Assembly: GCA_029560585.1 (NCBI GenBank)
Contig: JAKQKQ010000051.1
Location: forward strand, 34,709 to 98,708
Length of the DNA stretch: 64,000 bases
Source: Verrucomicrobiota bacterium
Lineage (GTDB): Bacteria; Verrucomicrobiota; Verrucomicrobiia; JADLBR01
Direction of reading: 5' to 3'
Part shown: one piece after another, positions 41,456 to 51,680 of the stretch
How positions within the stretch are numbered: position 1 is the first letter of the stretch
How the letters are laid out: each line of letters opens with the position of its first letter
Translations under genes and position numbers: made by a program
The notes under the pieces: model-generated
What the model saw: the letters and a program-made list of their open reading frames with translations, nothing else
Databases searched by the model: none
What the model was told of the DNA's origin: nothing

Positions 41456-42672
41456 TGCGCCTCCTCGCCACCCTGCGGATCGCGTGGCGCGCCCTGCGCC
41501 GCAATCCCCTTCGCACGGTGCTGACGGCACTGGGGGTCATCATCGGCGTGGGGGCCGTGATCGCGATGGTATCCATCGGGACCGGGGCCAAGGTGCAGGT
41601 CGAGGCGCAGATTGCCTCGCTCGGCCAGAACGTGATCTTGGTCATGGCCGGTGGCGTGACCCGCGGCGGCGTGTTCAGCGGGATGGGCGGGGCAGGGACG
41701 CTGAAGATCGAGGATGCCGAGGCCATCCGGAACGAGGTTGAGGGCGTCGCGTGCGTGAGCCCGGAGGTGCGCGTCTCGGCGCAGGTGACCGCCGGCAACG
41801 CCAACTGGAACACGTCGATCTACGGCGAGAGCGAGGAGTATTTCGATCTGAGGCGCTGGCCGATTGAGGACGGGAGCGGTTTCGGGGCCGCGGACGTCCG
41901 GTCCGGGAATCGCGTCGCGGTGCTTGGCAAGACCGTGGTGAAAGAGCTGTTTGGCGAGACATCGCCGGTGGGGCAGACGATCCGCATCCGCGGCGTGCCT
42001 TTCGTCGTGTCGGGGGTGCTGTCCTCGAAGGGGAGCAACTTTTTTGGGCAGGATCAGGATGATGCGGTGATCGTGCCGTACACGACGGCCATGCGCAGGC
42101 TGTTTGGGATAACGGCGCTGCGCTCGATCCAGATTTCCGCCGCCGGCGAATCCCTGGTGCAACCGGTCTTGGATCAGACGACGGCCTTGCTGCGGCAGCG
42201 GCACCGGATTCCCGAGGGGCGAGATGACGATTTCCACGTGCACACCCAGCAGGAGCTTGCGGAGATGGCGACATCGACCGCCAAGATCATGACGACGCTG
42301 CTGGGTTCGATCGCCGGGGTGTCCTTGCTGGTCGGGGGCATCGGCATCATGAATATCATGCTGGTGAGCGTGACGGAGCGGACGCGCGAGATCGGCATCC
42401 GCCTGGCGGTCGGCGCAAAGCGGCGTGATATCCTGATGCAGTTCCTGATCGAGGCGGTCACCCTGAGCGTGGGGGGCGGGATCGTCGGCGTGCTGATGGG
42501 GCTGGCGGCATCGGTGGTCATCGCGCGGCAGATGAAATGGCCGACACAGACGCCGCTGGAGTCCGTGGTGCTGGCGTTCCTCTTTTCGGCGGCGGTGGGG
42601 ATCTTCTTCGGATTCTATCCGGCGAGGCGCGCGTCGAGGCTGGATCCCATCGAGGCGCTTCGCTACGAGTAG
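41452..42672 (+). CDS. MacB-like FtsX-family ABC permease
   Basis: 406 aa. First helix LRTVLTALGVIIGVGAVIAM near residue 20-40, a large periplasmic MacB-PCD domain (CVSPEVRVSAQVTAG and GQTIRIRGVPFVVSGVL), then FtsX helices ending in FLFSAAVGIFFGFYPARRAS and LDPIEALRYE, the family C-terminus. One four-helix arrangement typical of MacB/LolC. Its ATG overlaps the ATPase stop. Confidence 0.92.
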   Translation: MMRLLATLRIAWRALRRNPLRTVLTALGVIIGVGAVIAMVSIGTGAKVQVEAQIASLGQNVILVMAGGVTRGGVFSGMGGAGTLKIEDAEAIRNEVEGVACVSPEVRVSAQVTAGNANWNTSIYGESEEYFDLRRWPIEDGSGFGAADVRSGNRVAVLGKTVVKELFGETSPVGQTIRIRGVPFVVSGVLSSKGSNFFGQDQDDAVIVPYTTAMRRLFGITALRSIQISAAGESLVQPVLDQTTALLRQRHRIPEGRDDDFHVHTQQELAEMATSTAKIMTTLLGSIAGVSLLVGGIGIMNIMLVSVTERTREIGIRLAVGAKRRDILMQFLIEAVTLSVGGGIVGVLMGLAASVVIARQMKWPTQTPLESVVLAFLFSAAVGIFFGFYPARRASRLDPIEALRYE

Positions 42673-42719
42673 CGCCCACGCTTGATACTTGGGCGATGGT
42701 GGGGGAGACTTCTGGTGGC

Positions 42720-43259
42720 ATGAAGACCGTCTGTGTGTTCTGTGGGTCGAGTTCGGGTGCCGACCCGGCCTATGTCGGGGCGGCGCGACTCGTGGGAAAA
42801 CTCGTGGCCGCGTCGGGCGTGCGCCTCGTCTACGGCGGGGGGCGAGTCGGGCTGATGGGCGCGCTGGCCGATGCGGCGATCGCGGCCGGCGGAGAAGTCG
42901 TGGGGGTCATTCCAAAGGCGCTGGTGGACCGCGAGCTGGCGCATCGCGGGGTGACGGATCTGCGCGTGGTGGGTTCCCTGCACGAACGCAAGGCACTCAT
43001 GTATGGCATGTCGGATGCCTTCATCACCCTCCCCGGGGGGTTGGGGACGCTGGAGGAGTTCTTCGAGGCGTGGACGCTCGCCCAGCTCGGGCTGCTGCCC
43101 AAGCCGATCGGGTTGCTTGAGGTCAATGGCTTTTTCACGCCGCTCCTGAATTATCTCGACGGCGTTGTCGGGAGCGGGCTGATCCGACCGGACGATCGGC
43201 AGATGTTGCTGGTCGACAGCGATCCCGAATCGCTGCTGCGCCGGATGGCGGGCGGCTGA
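42720..43259 (+). CDS. LOG family protein (nucleotide 5'-monophosphate phosphoribohydrolase)
   Basis: 179 aa. Family motifs: CVFCGSSSGADPAY at the N-terminus, VYGGGRVGLMGALADAA, and PGGLGTLEEFFEAWTLAQLG (105-124) with the catalytic Arg/Glu area. Homologues hydrolyse AMP or cytokinin riboside monophosphates, releasing ribose 5-phosphate. In bacteria it is usually a purine-salvage housekeeping enzyme. 47 bp downstream of the exporter genes; linkage is probably incidental. Confidence 0.92.
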   Translation: MKTVCVFCGSSSGADPAYVGAARLVGKLVAASGVRLVYGGGRVGLMGALADAAIAAGGEVVGVIPKALVDRELAHRGVTDLRVVGSLHERKALMYGMSDAFITLPGGLGTLEEFFEAWTLAQLGLLPKPIGLLEVNGFFTPLLNYLDGVVGSGLIRPDDRQMLLVDSDPESLLRRMAGG

Positions 43260-43364
43260 GGCAGGGGGCGGGAAAAGGGCCATCTGGATCGGCGTCCCAC
43301 GCGCTGGACGGGTCGGGCGCGTTTTTCAGTCGTTTGTGCGCCGGGCCGGGCCATAGTAACAGCC

Positions 43365-44702
43365 ATGGATCGTCGATCTCTTGAGACAACCCGAAGAAAG
43401 TTTCTGCGCGCCGGGATGGCGGCCGCCGCCACGGCGGGACTGCCCCGATGGTTCGTTGAAGAGTGCGAGGGGCAGGCGGCCAAAGCGCCGTCGGCTTCGC
43501 CCAACGAGGGGCTGGGCATCGGGCTGGTGGGTTGCGGGGGAATGGGGACGGGCGATGCGAAGATGGCTGCGGCGCTGGGCTGCCGGATCGTGGCGATATG
43601 CGACGTGGACCAGGCGCACCTTGATCGGGCGAAAGCCGTGTTCCCGGCGGCGAAGGCGCACAAGGATTTCCGGAAACTGGTGGTGCAGTCCGACGTGGAT
43701 GCGGTGATCTGCGGGACGGTGGACCATTGGCACACGCTCGTCTCGATGGCGGCGGCCCGCGCCGGCAAGGATGTCTATTGCGAGAAACCGCTGACGCTGA
43801 CGGTTGACGAGGGCAAGCGGCTGGTGAAGGCGGTGCGGGCGTCCGGCAGAATCCTTCAGACCGGCACGCAGCAGCGGAGCGACGCTAAGTTCAGGCTCGC
43901 GTGCGAGCTGGTGCGCAACGGGCGAATCGGGAAGCTGAAGGAGGTACACGTCTGGGTGCCGGCCGGCCTGCGCGAGGGTCCCTTTGAGGCCAAGCCGGTG
44001 CCCCCGGGGCTGGACTGGGATTTTTGGCAGGGTCAGACACCCGATGTCCCATACGTGGAACAGAGGTGCCACCGGACATTTCGATACTGGTGGGAGTACT
44101 CGGGGGGGACGATGACGGACTGGGGCGCGCATCACAATGACATCGCGCTCTGGGCGGTGGGACCCGACCCCTGCGGGCCCGTGGAGGTGGAGGGCAAGAG
44201 GCTCGTTGATATGATCCCCGGCGGCTATACGGCCTCCAGCGAATACGAGGTCAAGTACACGTATGCGAATGGCGTGAGGCACACGTGCCGCACGACGACG
44301 GCCTCGGCGTGGAACGGGGCGGTCGTGGACCCGAATGGCCAACAGCACGGCATCCGATTCGAGGGGGCGGACGGCTGGATCTGGGTGACGCGGGGCAAGA
44401 TCGAGGCGAGCGACCCAGAATTGCTGAAAGCGCCGCTGCCCGCGGGGGCCGTGCGGCTCTACGTCAGCGATCACCACATGGACAACTTCCTGACATGCGC
44501 GAAAGAGCGCAAGGCGCCGATTTGCGACGTGGAGACGGGGCACCGTTCGGCGTCGATGTGCCACCTCGGATCCATCTCGATGCGGCTGGGCCGCAGATTG
44601 AAATGGGATCCGGCGAAGGAACGGTTCACGGGGGACGCCGAGGCGGACGGGATGCTCGCGCGCAAGATGCGAACGCCCTGGGACTACGACTGCGTCGGGT
44701 GA
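43365..44702 (+). CDS. Gfo/Idh/MocA family oxidoreductase with Tat-like leader
   Basis: 445 aa. A leader with [20 protein letters not shown], a twin-arginine type, then [40 protein letters not shown], and the EKP motif [38 protein letters not shown] is the His-containing catalytic block. Predicted periplasmic sugar oxidoreductase. Its last 19 bp overlap fumC on the other strand, an unusual tail-to-tail overlap that leaves no room for a terminator. Confidence 0.88.
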   Translation: MDRRSLETTRRKFLRAGMAAAATAGLPRWFVEECEGQAAKAPSASPNEGLGIGLVGCGGMGTGDAKMAAALGCRIVAICDVDQAHLDRAKAVFPAAKAHKDFRKLVVQSDVDAVICGTVDHWHTLVSMAAARAGKDVYCEKPLTLTVDEGKRLVKAVRASGRILQTGTQQRSDAKFRLACELVRNGRIGKLKEVHVWVPAGLREGPFEAKPVPPGLDWDFWQGQTPDVPYVEQRCHRTFRYWWEYSGGTMTDWGAHHNDIALWAVGPDPCGPVEVEGKRLVDMIPGGYTASSEYEVKYTYANGVRHTCRTTTASAWNGAVVDPNGQQHGIRFEGADGWIWVTRGKIEASDPELLKAPLPAGAVRLYVSDHHMDNFLTCAKERKAPICDVETGHRSASMCHLGSISMRLGRRLKWDPAKERFTGDAEADGMLARKMRTPWDYDCVG

Positions 44703-46099
44703 GTCATCGCCTCGGGCCGGACGATCGCGTCGAATTCTTCTCCGGACAAGAATCCGAGCTTCAGGCAGGCGGCTTTCAGGGTGATCGCCTCTTCGTGGGC
44801 GAGGTGGGCGATCTGGGAGGCCCGGTCGTAGCCGAGCCGGGGGGCCAATGCCGTGACCAGCATGAGTGATCCCCTGACGTGGGCGGCGATGCGGGCGCGA
44901 TCCAGTTCCATGCCATCGACGAGATGCTTCTGAAAACTGCGGCAGGCATCGCCCAAGAGAGTAGCGGAGTGAAGGAAGTTGTGAATGATGGCGGGCTTGA
45001 AGACGTTGAGCTGGAAGTTCCCCTGGGATCCGGCGAAGGCGATGGCGGCGTGATTGCCATGCACCTGGACCGCCACCATGGTCATCGCCTCGCACTGAGT
45101 CGGATTGACCTTGCCGGGCATGATCGAGGAACCGGGTTCGTTGGCGGGGATGCTCAGTTCGCCGAGCCCACAGCGGGGACCGGACGCCAGCCAGCGGATA
45201 TCGTTGGCGATCTTCATCAGTGAGCCGGCGAGGGTGGCGAGGGCGCCGTGGGCGAAGACCAGCTCGTCGTGGGCGGAGAGGGCGGCGAACTTATTTGGAT
45301 GGGAGCGGAAGGGGAGGCCCGTCAGTGCCGCGATATTCGACGCGGCGCGGGCGCCGAATTCTGGGGGGGTGTTTAGGCCGGTCCCGACCGCGGTGCCGCC
45401 GATGGCCAGATCCAGGAGGCCATCGCAGGCCTGCGTGATGCGACCGATGCCGCGGTCCAGCAGATTCACCCAGCCAGATATCTCTTGGCCGACGGTGAGG
45501 GGGGTGGCGTCCTGGAGGTGGGTGCGGCCGATTTTGATTTCGTCCCGGAAGGCCCGCGCCTTGGCATCGAGTGCGTCGCGAAGGCTGCGGACGGACGGGA
45601 TCAGGTCGTCATGGAGACGGGTGGACGCGGCCACGTGCATCGCGGTGGGGAAGACGTCGTTGGACGATTGCGACATATTGACGTGGTCATTGGGATGGAT
45701 GGGTTCCTTCGATCCGCGGGTGCCGCCGGCCAATTCGTTCGCCCGGTTGGCGATGACCTCGTTCACGTTCATGTTCGTCTGCGTGCCGCTGCCCGTCTGC
45801 CAGACGGAGAGGGGGAACTGATCATCCCATTTGCCCGCGACGATCTCGTCGGCGGCAGCGACGATCAGGCGCGCCTTCTCGGGGGGCAGTTTTTCCAGCG
45901 CCTCGTTGGCGTTGGCGGCGGCCTTTTTGACGAGCGCGAGCGCGCGAATCACTTCGATGGGCATGCGGTCGTGGCCGATGTTGAAAAACCGCAGTGATCG
46001 TTGGGTCCCGGCGCCCCAGAGGGCGCCTGCGGGGACATCTATGGGACCGATGCCATCGGTCTCGGTGCGCATGGCCGCAGGGGGTATTGGCTTGGGCAT
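44684..46099 (-). CDS. fumC: class II fumarate hydratase
   Basis: 471 aa, normal length. Signature [19 protein letters not shown] with catalytic Ser, [32 protein letters not shown] and [17 protein letters not shown] are all present. It interconverts fumarate and malate in the TCA cycle. No other TCA gene nearby. Start at ATG 46099, far from the composite repeat region beyond. Confidence 0.96.
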   Translation of the reverse strand: MPKPIPPAAMRTETDGIGPIDVPAGALWGAGTQRSLRFFNIGHDRMPIEVIRALALVKKAAANANEALEKLPPEKARLIVAAADEIVAGKWDDQFPLSVWQTGSGTQTNMNVNEVIANRANELAGGTRGSKEPIHPNDHVNMSQSSNDVFPTAMHVAASTRLHDDLIPSVRSLRDALDAKARAFRDEIKIGRTHLQDATPLTVGQEISGWVNLLDRGIGRITQACDGLLDLAIGGTAVGTGLNTPPEFGARAASNIAALTGLPFRSHPNKFAALSAHDELVFAHGALATLAGSLMKIANDIRWLASGPRCGLGELSIPANEPGSSIMPGKVNPTQCEAMTMVAVQVHGNHAAIAFAGSQGNFQLNVFKPAIIHNFLHSATLLGDACRSFQKHLVDGMELDRARIAAHVRGSLMLVTALAPRLGYDRASQIAHLAHEEAITLKAACLKLGFLSGEEFDAIVRPEAMTHPTQS

Positions 46100-46681
46100 G
46101 GCGGGTCAGAGCCTTGCGCAAACATAGCACAAGGGGGCCAGTCCGCCGCGCCGGGCGCCAGCGGCGGTGAAAATGGGGGGTGGAAGCGCGCGATGCGCGC
46201 ATGGGGTCGCCTGCAAGCAGGCTCCTACGATTCGGTGTCTGAGATTTCGAGCTAGATCCCATGCCTCCCGAGGGTGGCACCACAGGGGCAGAAAATCGGG
46301 TTGTAGGGCGTCTGTGTCAGACGCCACCCTATCCGCCGCTGCCGTCTCACAGAGACGGCCTACAAGATTCGTAATTTTCGAGCCGGCGCCGCCCCCGGCG
46401 CGCGGGGGCAGCGATAGCCAGAAACGTCCACGCGCCGGATTATTCAGGGTGAAACTTCTGAGGGCAGTGCCGTTTTGGACCGCGGTGTCAGAGCGAAGCG
46501 GCGACACCGCTTTTGCCTCCGGCGGAGCCGAAGCCGATGGTCCCGGCTCGCGCTTCGCGCGCTGCCAAAGCGGTGGCGCCGCCCCGATCCGCGGCTCTGC
46601 CACCGCAGTCCAAAGCCCTCCCGGCCCGGATCCTGGGTCGGGGCACGAGCCACGCCCGCGAACAGCGCCCGGAGTTTCTGG
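46100..46681. repeat. large composite repeat region (families E, A and D)
   Basis: 582 bp without a gene between fumC and the fucosidase gene. 46171-46254 family E (unit 46208-46254 shared with 33223-33269), 46280-46382 family A nearly identical to 3559-3661, and 46383-46681 family D in the order opposite to 14066-14290: GCGCGGGGGCAGCGATAGCC, CGTCCACGCGCCGGATTATT, GAAACTTCTGAGGGCAG, then CCACCGCAGTCCAAAGCCCT and CCGGATCCTGGGTCGGGGCA. Several reading frames are open only because of GC content. Confidence 0.8.
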
Positions 46682-48613
46682 CTAGCGACCCGGGATGCCG
46701 ATCTCCGCCGCGGTGGGCGGTTGGCCGTCGGCGGTGTGGAGGGCGCGGAAGCGCAGAAAACGGGCGCTGGGCGAGGGCTCGATGCGAACATCCTGCGCGA
46801 TGGGGTTGGCGAGGATGTTGGCGAACTCCCCCGTGGCGACGGGTTCGCCCCACTCCTTGCCGTCGCGGCTGATGAAAATGGCGTACTTGTCGACGAGGCC
46901 GCGTGTTTCGCCGTCGGTCCGGGGGACGTAGATGATGCCGCGGATGCGCGTGGCTTTGCCGAAGTCGATGGTGATGTCCTGTGGCGCGGCGCCATCGCCG
47001 CCGCCAGAGGCGGCCTGCCACAGGGTGGAAGGGTTGCCATCGATGGCGAGCGAGGCACCAAAGCCGGGTCGCTCGCTGGTTGCGGCGGCCTGCCAGCCGG
47101 TCTTGGGAAGGCCGGCGGTGGCGGCCTGCTGCGTTGACGCGACGCGGACCTCGGGCGGTTCGCGGTGCAGGGCGAATTCGGAAATGGCGGGGCAGGCCGC
47201 CGCGGCGGTGATGCGGAGGCGCACGCGATCCGTCGTGATCTCCGGGCCGCGCCAGAGGCGGCGGTTGCCGATGGCCTTGGCGGCGGCGAATTCCTCCCAG
47301 CGCCCGTCCGCCCAGCGGTCGAGCGCCCAGGCGTCGACACGTTGGCCGAGGGGCAAGTGCTCGCGGAGGCTGACGACGTTGAAGGACGTGGCCCTGCCGA
47401 GATCGATGATCAGCTCGGGCGCCTTGGCCCCATCGTCGGTGCACCAGTACGTGCCGCGATCGTTGTCGATGGCCTTGTCGGCGGAGAATCGCGGGTCGGA
47501 ACCGCGGACGCTGGATGCGGTGGCCTTGGCGCCGGTCGCGAGGTCTCTGGAGAAGGTGGCGTCGAGGATCTTTCGGAGGCCGCGGAGGGAGGCGACATCG
47601 TTCTCGTGAATCCGGCCCCTGCGGTCGGGTGGCAGGTTCAGGAGCAACGAGGCGCCGCGTCCCACGGATTTGAAATAGAGGTCCACGAGGTTCTCCGGCG
47701 TGCGCACGCGGTCGTCCTCTGCGGCGTGGTAGAACCATCCTGGGCGGATGGAGACATCGCACTCCGCAGGATACCAGTGGGTGCCAGGGCGGTCGCCGCG
47801 GTTGCGCTGCTCGCGGGAGGCGTCACCGGCCTGGGGTTCGTCGCGATTGATCGTGGACCAGCAGGGATCGCCGGCGATGCCGGCCTCGTTCCCGACCCAG
47901 CGGATGTCGGGGCCGGAAAACATGACGGCATCGGGCTGGAGTTCGCGGACGATGCGATACGTCTCCTCCCACCCGTAGTAGTCGGCCCCGATCTGGCGGC
48001 GTTCGCGCGCGCCGCCATAGTAGCCATCGCCGCCGTTGGCGCCATCGAACCACACCTCGAATATCGGGCCGTATTGCGTGAGCAGTTCGCGGAGCTGGTT
48101 GCGATAGTACTGGACGTAGGCGGGACGGGCGTACTCGGGGTGGTTGCGGTCCCATGGCGAGAGGTAGGTGCCGAACAGGAGGCCGTGTTTTTTGCAGGCA
48201 TCCGAGATCTCGCGCACGACGTCGCCCTTGCCATCGCGCCAGGGGCTGTGCCTGACGCAATGCTCTGTGTATTTCGAGGGCCAAAGGCAGAATCCGTCGT
48301 GGTGCTTGCAGGTCAATATCAGGCCGCGCATGCCGGCCTCCCTGGCGATGCGCGCGATCGCGTCCGCATCAATATCCGTGGGATTGAAAATCTCCGGATT
48401 CTCGTCGCCATAGCCCCACTCTTTGTCGGTGAAGGTATTCACCGTGAAGTGGAGAAAGCCATAGAACTCGAGGGCGTGCCATGCCAGTTGCCGCGGCGTG
48501 GGCACGGGGCCATGAGGCTCGGGCGGCTGCGCGGCGGAGGACATCTCGGCCATCCATGGAATAGCGAGCGTCACGGTGAGGGCGCGGATTATCGAGGCGG
48601 TGATCGTCTGCAT
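46682..48613 (-). CDS. secreted GH29 alpha-L-fucosidase with carbohydrate-binding domains
   Basis: 643 aa from ATG 48613, with a signal peptide (ASIIRALTVTLAIPWMAEMS). GH29 core: WHALEFYGFLHFTVNTF, LILTCKHHDGFCLWPSKYTE and the nucleophile Asp190 in FEVWFDGANGGDGY. The C-terminal third contains two F5/8 type C-like (discoidin) modules: VRGSDPRFSADKAIDNDRGT with TDRVRLRITAAAACPAISEF, then FGASLAIDGNPSTLWQAASG with SARFLRFRALHTADG. It removes terminal fucose from fucosylated polysaccharides outside the cytoplasm. It diverges from the PHP/DUF3604 gene. Confidence 0.92.
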   Translation of the reverse strand: MQTITASIIRALTVTLAIPWMAEMSSAAQPPEPHGPVPTPRQLAWHALEFYGFLHFTVNTFTDKEWGYGDENPEIFNPTDIDADAIARIAREAGMRGLILTCKHHDGFCLWPSKYTEHCVRHSPWRDGKGDVVREISDACKKHGLLFGTYLSPWDRNHPEYARPAYVQYYRNQLRELLTQYGPIFEVWFDGANGGDGYYGGARERRQIGADYYGWEETYRIVRELQPDAVMFSGPDIRWVGNEAGIAGDPCWSTINRDEPQAGDASREQRNRGDRPGTHWYPAECDVSIRPGWFYHAAEDDRVRTPENLVDLYFKSVGRGASLLLNLPPDRRGRIHENDVASLRGLRKILDATFSRDLATGAKATASSVRGSDPRFSADKAIDNDRGTYWCTDDGAKAPELIIDLGRATSFNVVSLREHLPLGQRVDAWALDRWADGRWEEFAAAKAIGNRRLWRGPEITTDRVRLRITAAAACPAISEFALHREPPEVRVASTQQAATAGLPKTGWQAAATSERPGFGASLAIDGNPSTLWQAASGGGDGAAPQDITIDFGKATRIRGIIYVPRTDGETRGLVDKYAIFISRDGKEWGEPVATGEFANILANPIAQDVRIEPSPSARFLRFRALHTADGQPPTAAEIGIPGR

Positions 48614-48761
48614 CTTGGAAACAGCATAGGGCCTGGCCGCGCCCGTGACGAGTGCTGGATCAACCGTCGCGGCCACGGTGTTTTAGCCTGTCATCAATCG
48701 GGGGCAGGGGTTATCGTGACATCGTCCGTCGGTTGGTGCGGCGGATCTGGAGGCTGAGGAT

Positions 48762-51620
48762 ATGTGCGGACGAGGCGTGCTATTTCTGATTTCCTTTTTC
48801 GCTGCCATCGGGATCGGGATGGCCGCCGAGGACAGACAGGCGGAACCGAAGCCCGTCACGGGCGATGTCGCGCCGGCGGGAAAAGATATCCTGACCAACG
48901 GCGGATTCGAAGAGGGCCTCGCGGGGTGGGAGGCGGCACCGGGTCAATCCCTGGTCAAGGAGGGCAGGCACGTGCGGTCCGGGGCGGCCAGCCTCATGGG
49001 CGAGGTCACCGAGCAGAACAAGGCGCTTCATCTGCGGCGCAAGGTGAGGGTGACCGCCGGTTATATCTACCAGCTCCGCCTGTGGGCGAAGGCCACGAAT
49101 TACACGAAGCTCGTGATCTTCGGGATCGCCCCCGGGGGCACGCCGAAGGAACGCGCGCGGATCGCGGATTTTGACAAGCTGCCGGCGAAGTGGGCGTCCT
49201 ATGACGCGGTATTCACCGCCGAGAAGGATGGCGAGATGGAGCTCCAGATCATCGCGCCATCTTCCTTCGGTGCCGATGGCCGGCCCGGCAAGATCTGGCT
49301 CGACGATATCGAGCTGTACGAATCGGCGCCACCGGCGGTGCTGTCGCTCTCGGGGAAAGAGGGGTTCGCGGACGAGCCCTCGCTAGCGCTGGCATCGGAT
49401 GGCAGCCTCTATGCCGCGTGGACCCATTTCCGCAATGGGTCGGACTCCCTGCGGGCGGCGCGCTGTCGCGCCAAAGCCGACTGCGCGGTGGAGCGCGTCG
49501 GCGAGTGGGACGTCGTCCCCCCCGGGAAGAAGACGTATCTGCTCTATCCGTGCGTGGTTGCGGCAGGCGATGGGGCGGAGCTGGTGTATTCCGAGGAGAC
49601 GGGCGAGGACGACTGGGATATTTTCGTGGCCCGGCTTGGCCCGGAGGGGGCCGGGGCGCCGGCGCGGGTGACGCGGGGCGGGGGCATCGACATCAAGCCC
49701 GCCGCGGCGTGGGATGCCGGCACCCTTCACATCGCATGGGAGAACAACGAAAGCGGGAATCGGCGGATCCGGCTAGCGATCTGGAAGGACGGCAAGGCCG
49801 GGGCGCTCGAGGATGTGAGCGTGGGTGGTTCCAACTATGAGCCCTCGGTCGTTTCGCTCGGCGGCGAGATCGCGGTGGCCTGGCACTCCTTCCGCGAGGG
49901 AAACTACGACATCTATCTCCGGCGTCGGGCGTCGGACGGCAAATGGGGCGATGAGCTTCGGGTCACCCGGTCACCGGGCATCGATCGCCATGCGCGGCTC
50001 GTGGCGAGAGGCCGGGAGCTGTGGCTGTCTTACGAGACGGTCAAATTGGCGGCCGGCTACCGGATTGGCGGGGAGGTGTATCGGCGGATCCATCTGGTGC
50101 GCGTCGAGCCCGATGGTCGGCTGATGGCGCCGGTGGGAATCGACGCGTCGCCCTTGGCCGGACGATGCGAGGGCGCGAGCCTGGGGTTTGATGATGCGGG
50201 CCGCCTCTGGGTCGCGCACCTGCGCCCGCAGGGGCGCAGGGATGGTTGGGGCGCCTTCGCGGTGGCCTTGTGCGGGACCGAGTGGTCGCCGCTGCTCCGC
50301 CTCTCCACCCGGCTGGGGCTCGATCGCACGCCCGGATTCGCCGCCGCCGGCGGGCGGGCCTTCGCGGCGCACGCCTGGACAGGGATCATGAAGCAGTTCG
50401 ACGACGAGGGGAAGGCCGCGGCCGCTGACGCGGGAGAGGTGGAACTCTGCGCGATCGAACCGCGTGATCTTCCCCCCGCCTCGGCGATGAAGATGGTGCC
50501 GCACGTCGAATCCGAAGAGCCGTTTGAGCCGGCCGCCCTGCGCACCTCCTACGGCGACGCGGGACGTGCCCCGCGCTCGATCGAATATGGGGGCAAGAAA
50601 CTATATCTGATCTATGGCGATCTTCACGAGCACACGGATATCTCGCAGTGCAATCGGCTCGGCGAACAGACTGTCGATGAGAGCTACCAGCACATGAGGG
50701 ACATCGCGAGCCTCGACTTTGCCGCGGCCACCGATCACGGTTATAACATCACGCCCTATCTCTGGAATTACACCGCCAAGATGGCCCGCGTGAACTGCGA
50801 CCCCGGCCGTTTCCTGACCTTCCTGGGCGAGGAGTGGACCTCGACATTCGAGGAATACAGCGACAAGCACCCCTACGGTTTCTACGGGCACCGGAATCTC
50901 ATTCTGGCCAACGCCTATTTCCCGCGCTGGTGGAATGAGCGCAGCCGCCAGACGCCCGCCGACGTGTGGGCCGACCTTCGCAAGATGAAGGCCGACTTCA
51001 TTCACATCCCGCACCAGCTCGCGGACACGGGCAATGTCCCCACCGATTGGAACTATGCCGACGAGACGGCCCAGCCGGTCGCCGAGATCTTTCAGATTCG
51101 CGGCTCGTACGAGTACAAGGGGGCGCCGCGGGAGGCGGCGCGGTCCGTGCCAAAGCCCGGGTATTTCCTCCAGGACGCGTGGGCCCGCGGGATCGTGATC
51201 GGGGTCATCGCCAGTCCGGATCACGGCGGCGGGCTGGGCAAGGCCTGCGTGTTCACGCCGGAGCTATCGCGCCCGGCGGTCCTTGAGGCATTGCGCCAGC
51301 GGCACTGCTTCGGAACCACGGCGGCGCGCGTGATGCTCGACGTGCGCGTCAACGGCCACCTCATGGGCGAGAAGATCCCGGCGGCATCCGGGCCGGTCGA
51401 GGTCGCCATCCGCGCGATCTGTCCCGGCGACATCGATCGGATCGAGGTCTGCCGGAACAACGAGTTCATCTACACGAAGCCCGGCGGCGGGGCGCGGGAG
51501 ATGCAATTCACTTTTCGCGACGAAAAGCCGGTGGCGGGCCAATCCTACTATTACGTGCGCCTCCGCCAGACCGATGAGGAGATCGCCTGGAGCAGCCCGG
51601 TGTGGCTGGGTTATCCCTGA
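48762..51620 (+). CDS. secreted multidomain protein: CBM4/9-like, beta-propeller and DUF3604/PHP-like domain
   Basis: 952 aa with signal peptide (VLFLISFFAAIGIGMAA); start preceded by GGAGGC. Residues ~40-190 look like a CBM4/9-type jelly roll (ILTNGGFEEGLAGWEAAPGQ ... SYDAVFTAEKDGEMELQIIA). Residues ~195-600 contain sialidase-like blades (FADEPSLALASDGSLYAAW; EPSVVSLGGEIAVAWHSFRE). The C-terminal ~330 residues start LYLIYGDLHEHTDISQCN and include FAAATDHGYNI, the PHP-type His/Asp metal motif of DUF3604. Probably a metallo-phosphoesterase-like or glycan-active enzyme; activity is unknown. Confidence 0.75.
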   Translation: MCGRGVLFLISFFAAIGIGMAAEDRQAEPKPVTGDVAPAGKDILTNGGFEEGLAGWEAAPGQSLVKEGRHVRSGAASLMGEVTEQNKALHLRRKVRVTAGYIYQLRLWAKATNYTKLVIFGIAPGGTPKERARIADFDKLPAKWASYDAVFTAEKDGEMELQIIAPSSFGADGRPGKIWLDDIELYESAPPAVLSLSGKEGFADEPSLALASDGSLYAAWTHFRNGSDSLRAARCRAKADCAVERVGEWDVVPPGKKTYLLYPCVVAAGDGAELVYSEETGEDDWDIFVARLGPEGAGAPARVTRGGGIDIKPAAAWDAGTLHIAWENNESGNRRIRLAIWKDGKAGALEDVSVGGSNYEPSVVSLGGEIAVAWHSFREGNYDIYLRRRASDGKWGDELRVTRSPGIDRHARLVARGRELWLSYETVKLAAGYRIGGEVYRRIHLVRVEPDGRLMAPVGIDASPLAGRCEGASLGFDDAGRLWVAHLRPQGRRDGWGAFAVALCGTEWSPLLRLSTRLGLDRTPGFAAAGGRAFAAHAWTGIMKQFDDEGKAAAADAGEVELCAIEPRDLPPASAMKMVPHVESEEPFEPAALRTSYGDAGRAPRSIEYGGKKLYLIYGDLHEHTDISQCNRLGEQTVDESYQHMRDIASLDFAAATDHGYNITPYLWNYTAKMARVNCDPGRFLTFLGEEWTSTFEEYSDKHPYGFYGHRNLILANAYFPRWWNERSRQTPADVWADLRKMKADFIHIPHQLADTGNVPTDWNYADETAQPVAEIFQIRGSYEYKGAPREAARSVPKPGYFLQDAWARGIVIGVIASPDHGGGLGKACVFTPELSRPAVLEALRQRHCFGTTAARVMLDVRVNGHLMGEKIPAASGPVEVAIRAICPGDIDRIEVCRNNEFIYTKPGGGAREMQFTFRDEKPVAGQSYYYVRLRQTDEEIAWSSPVWLGYP

Positions 51621-51680
51621 GCCGCATGGGAACAGGCGGGCTATTTTCTTTCGCGAAAATGGGACTAGCGTAGCGCGCAT

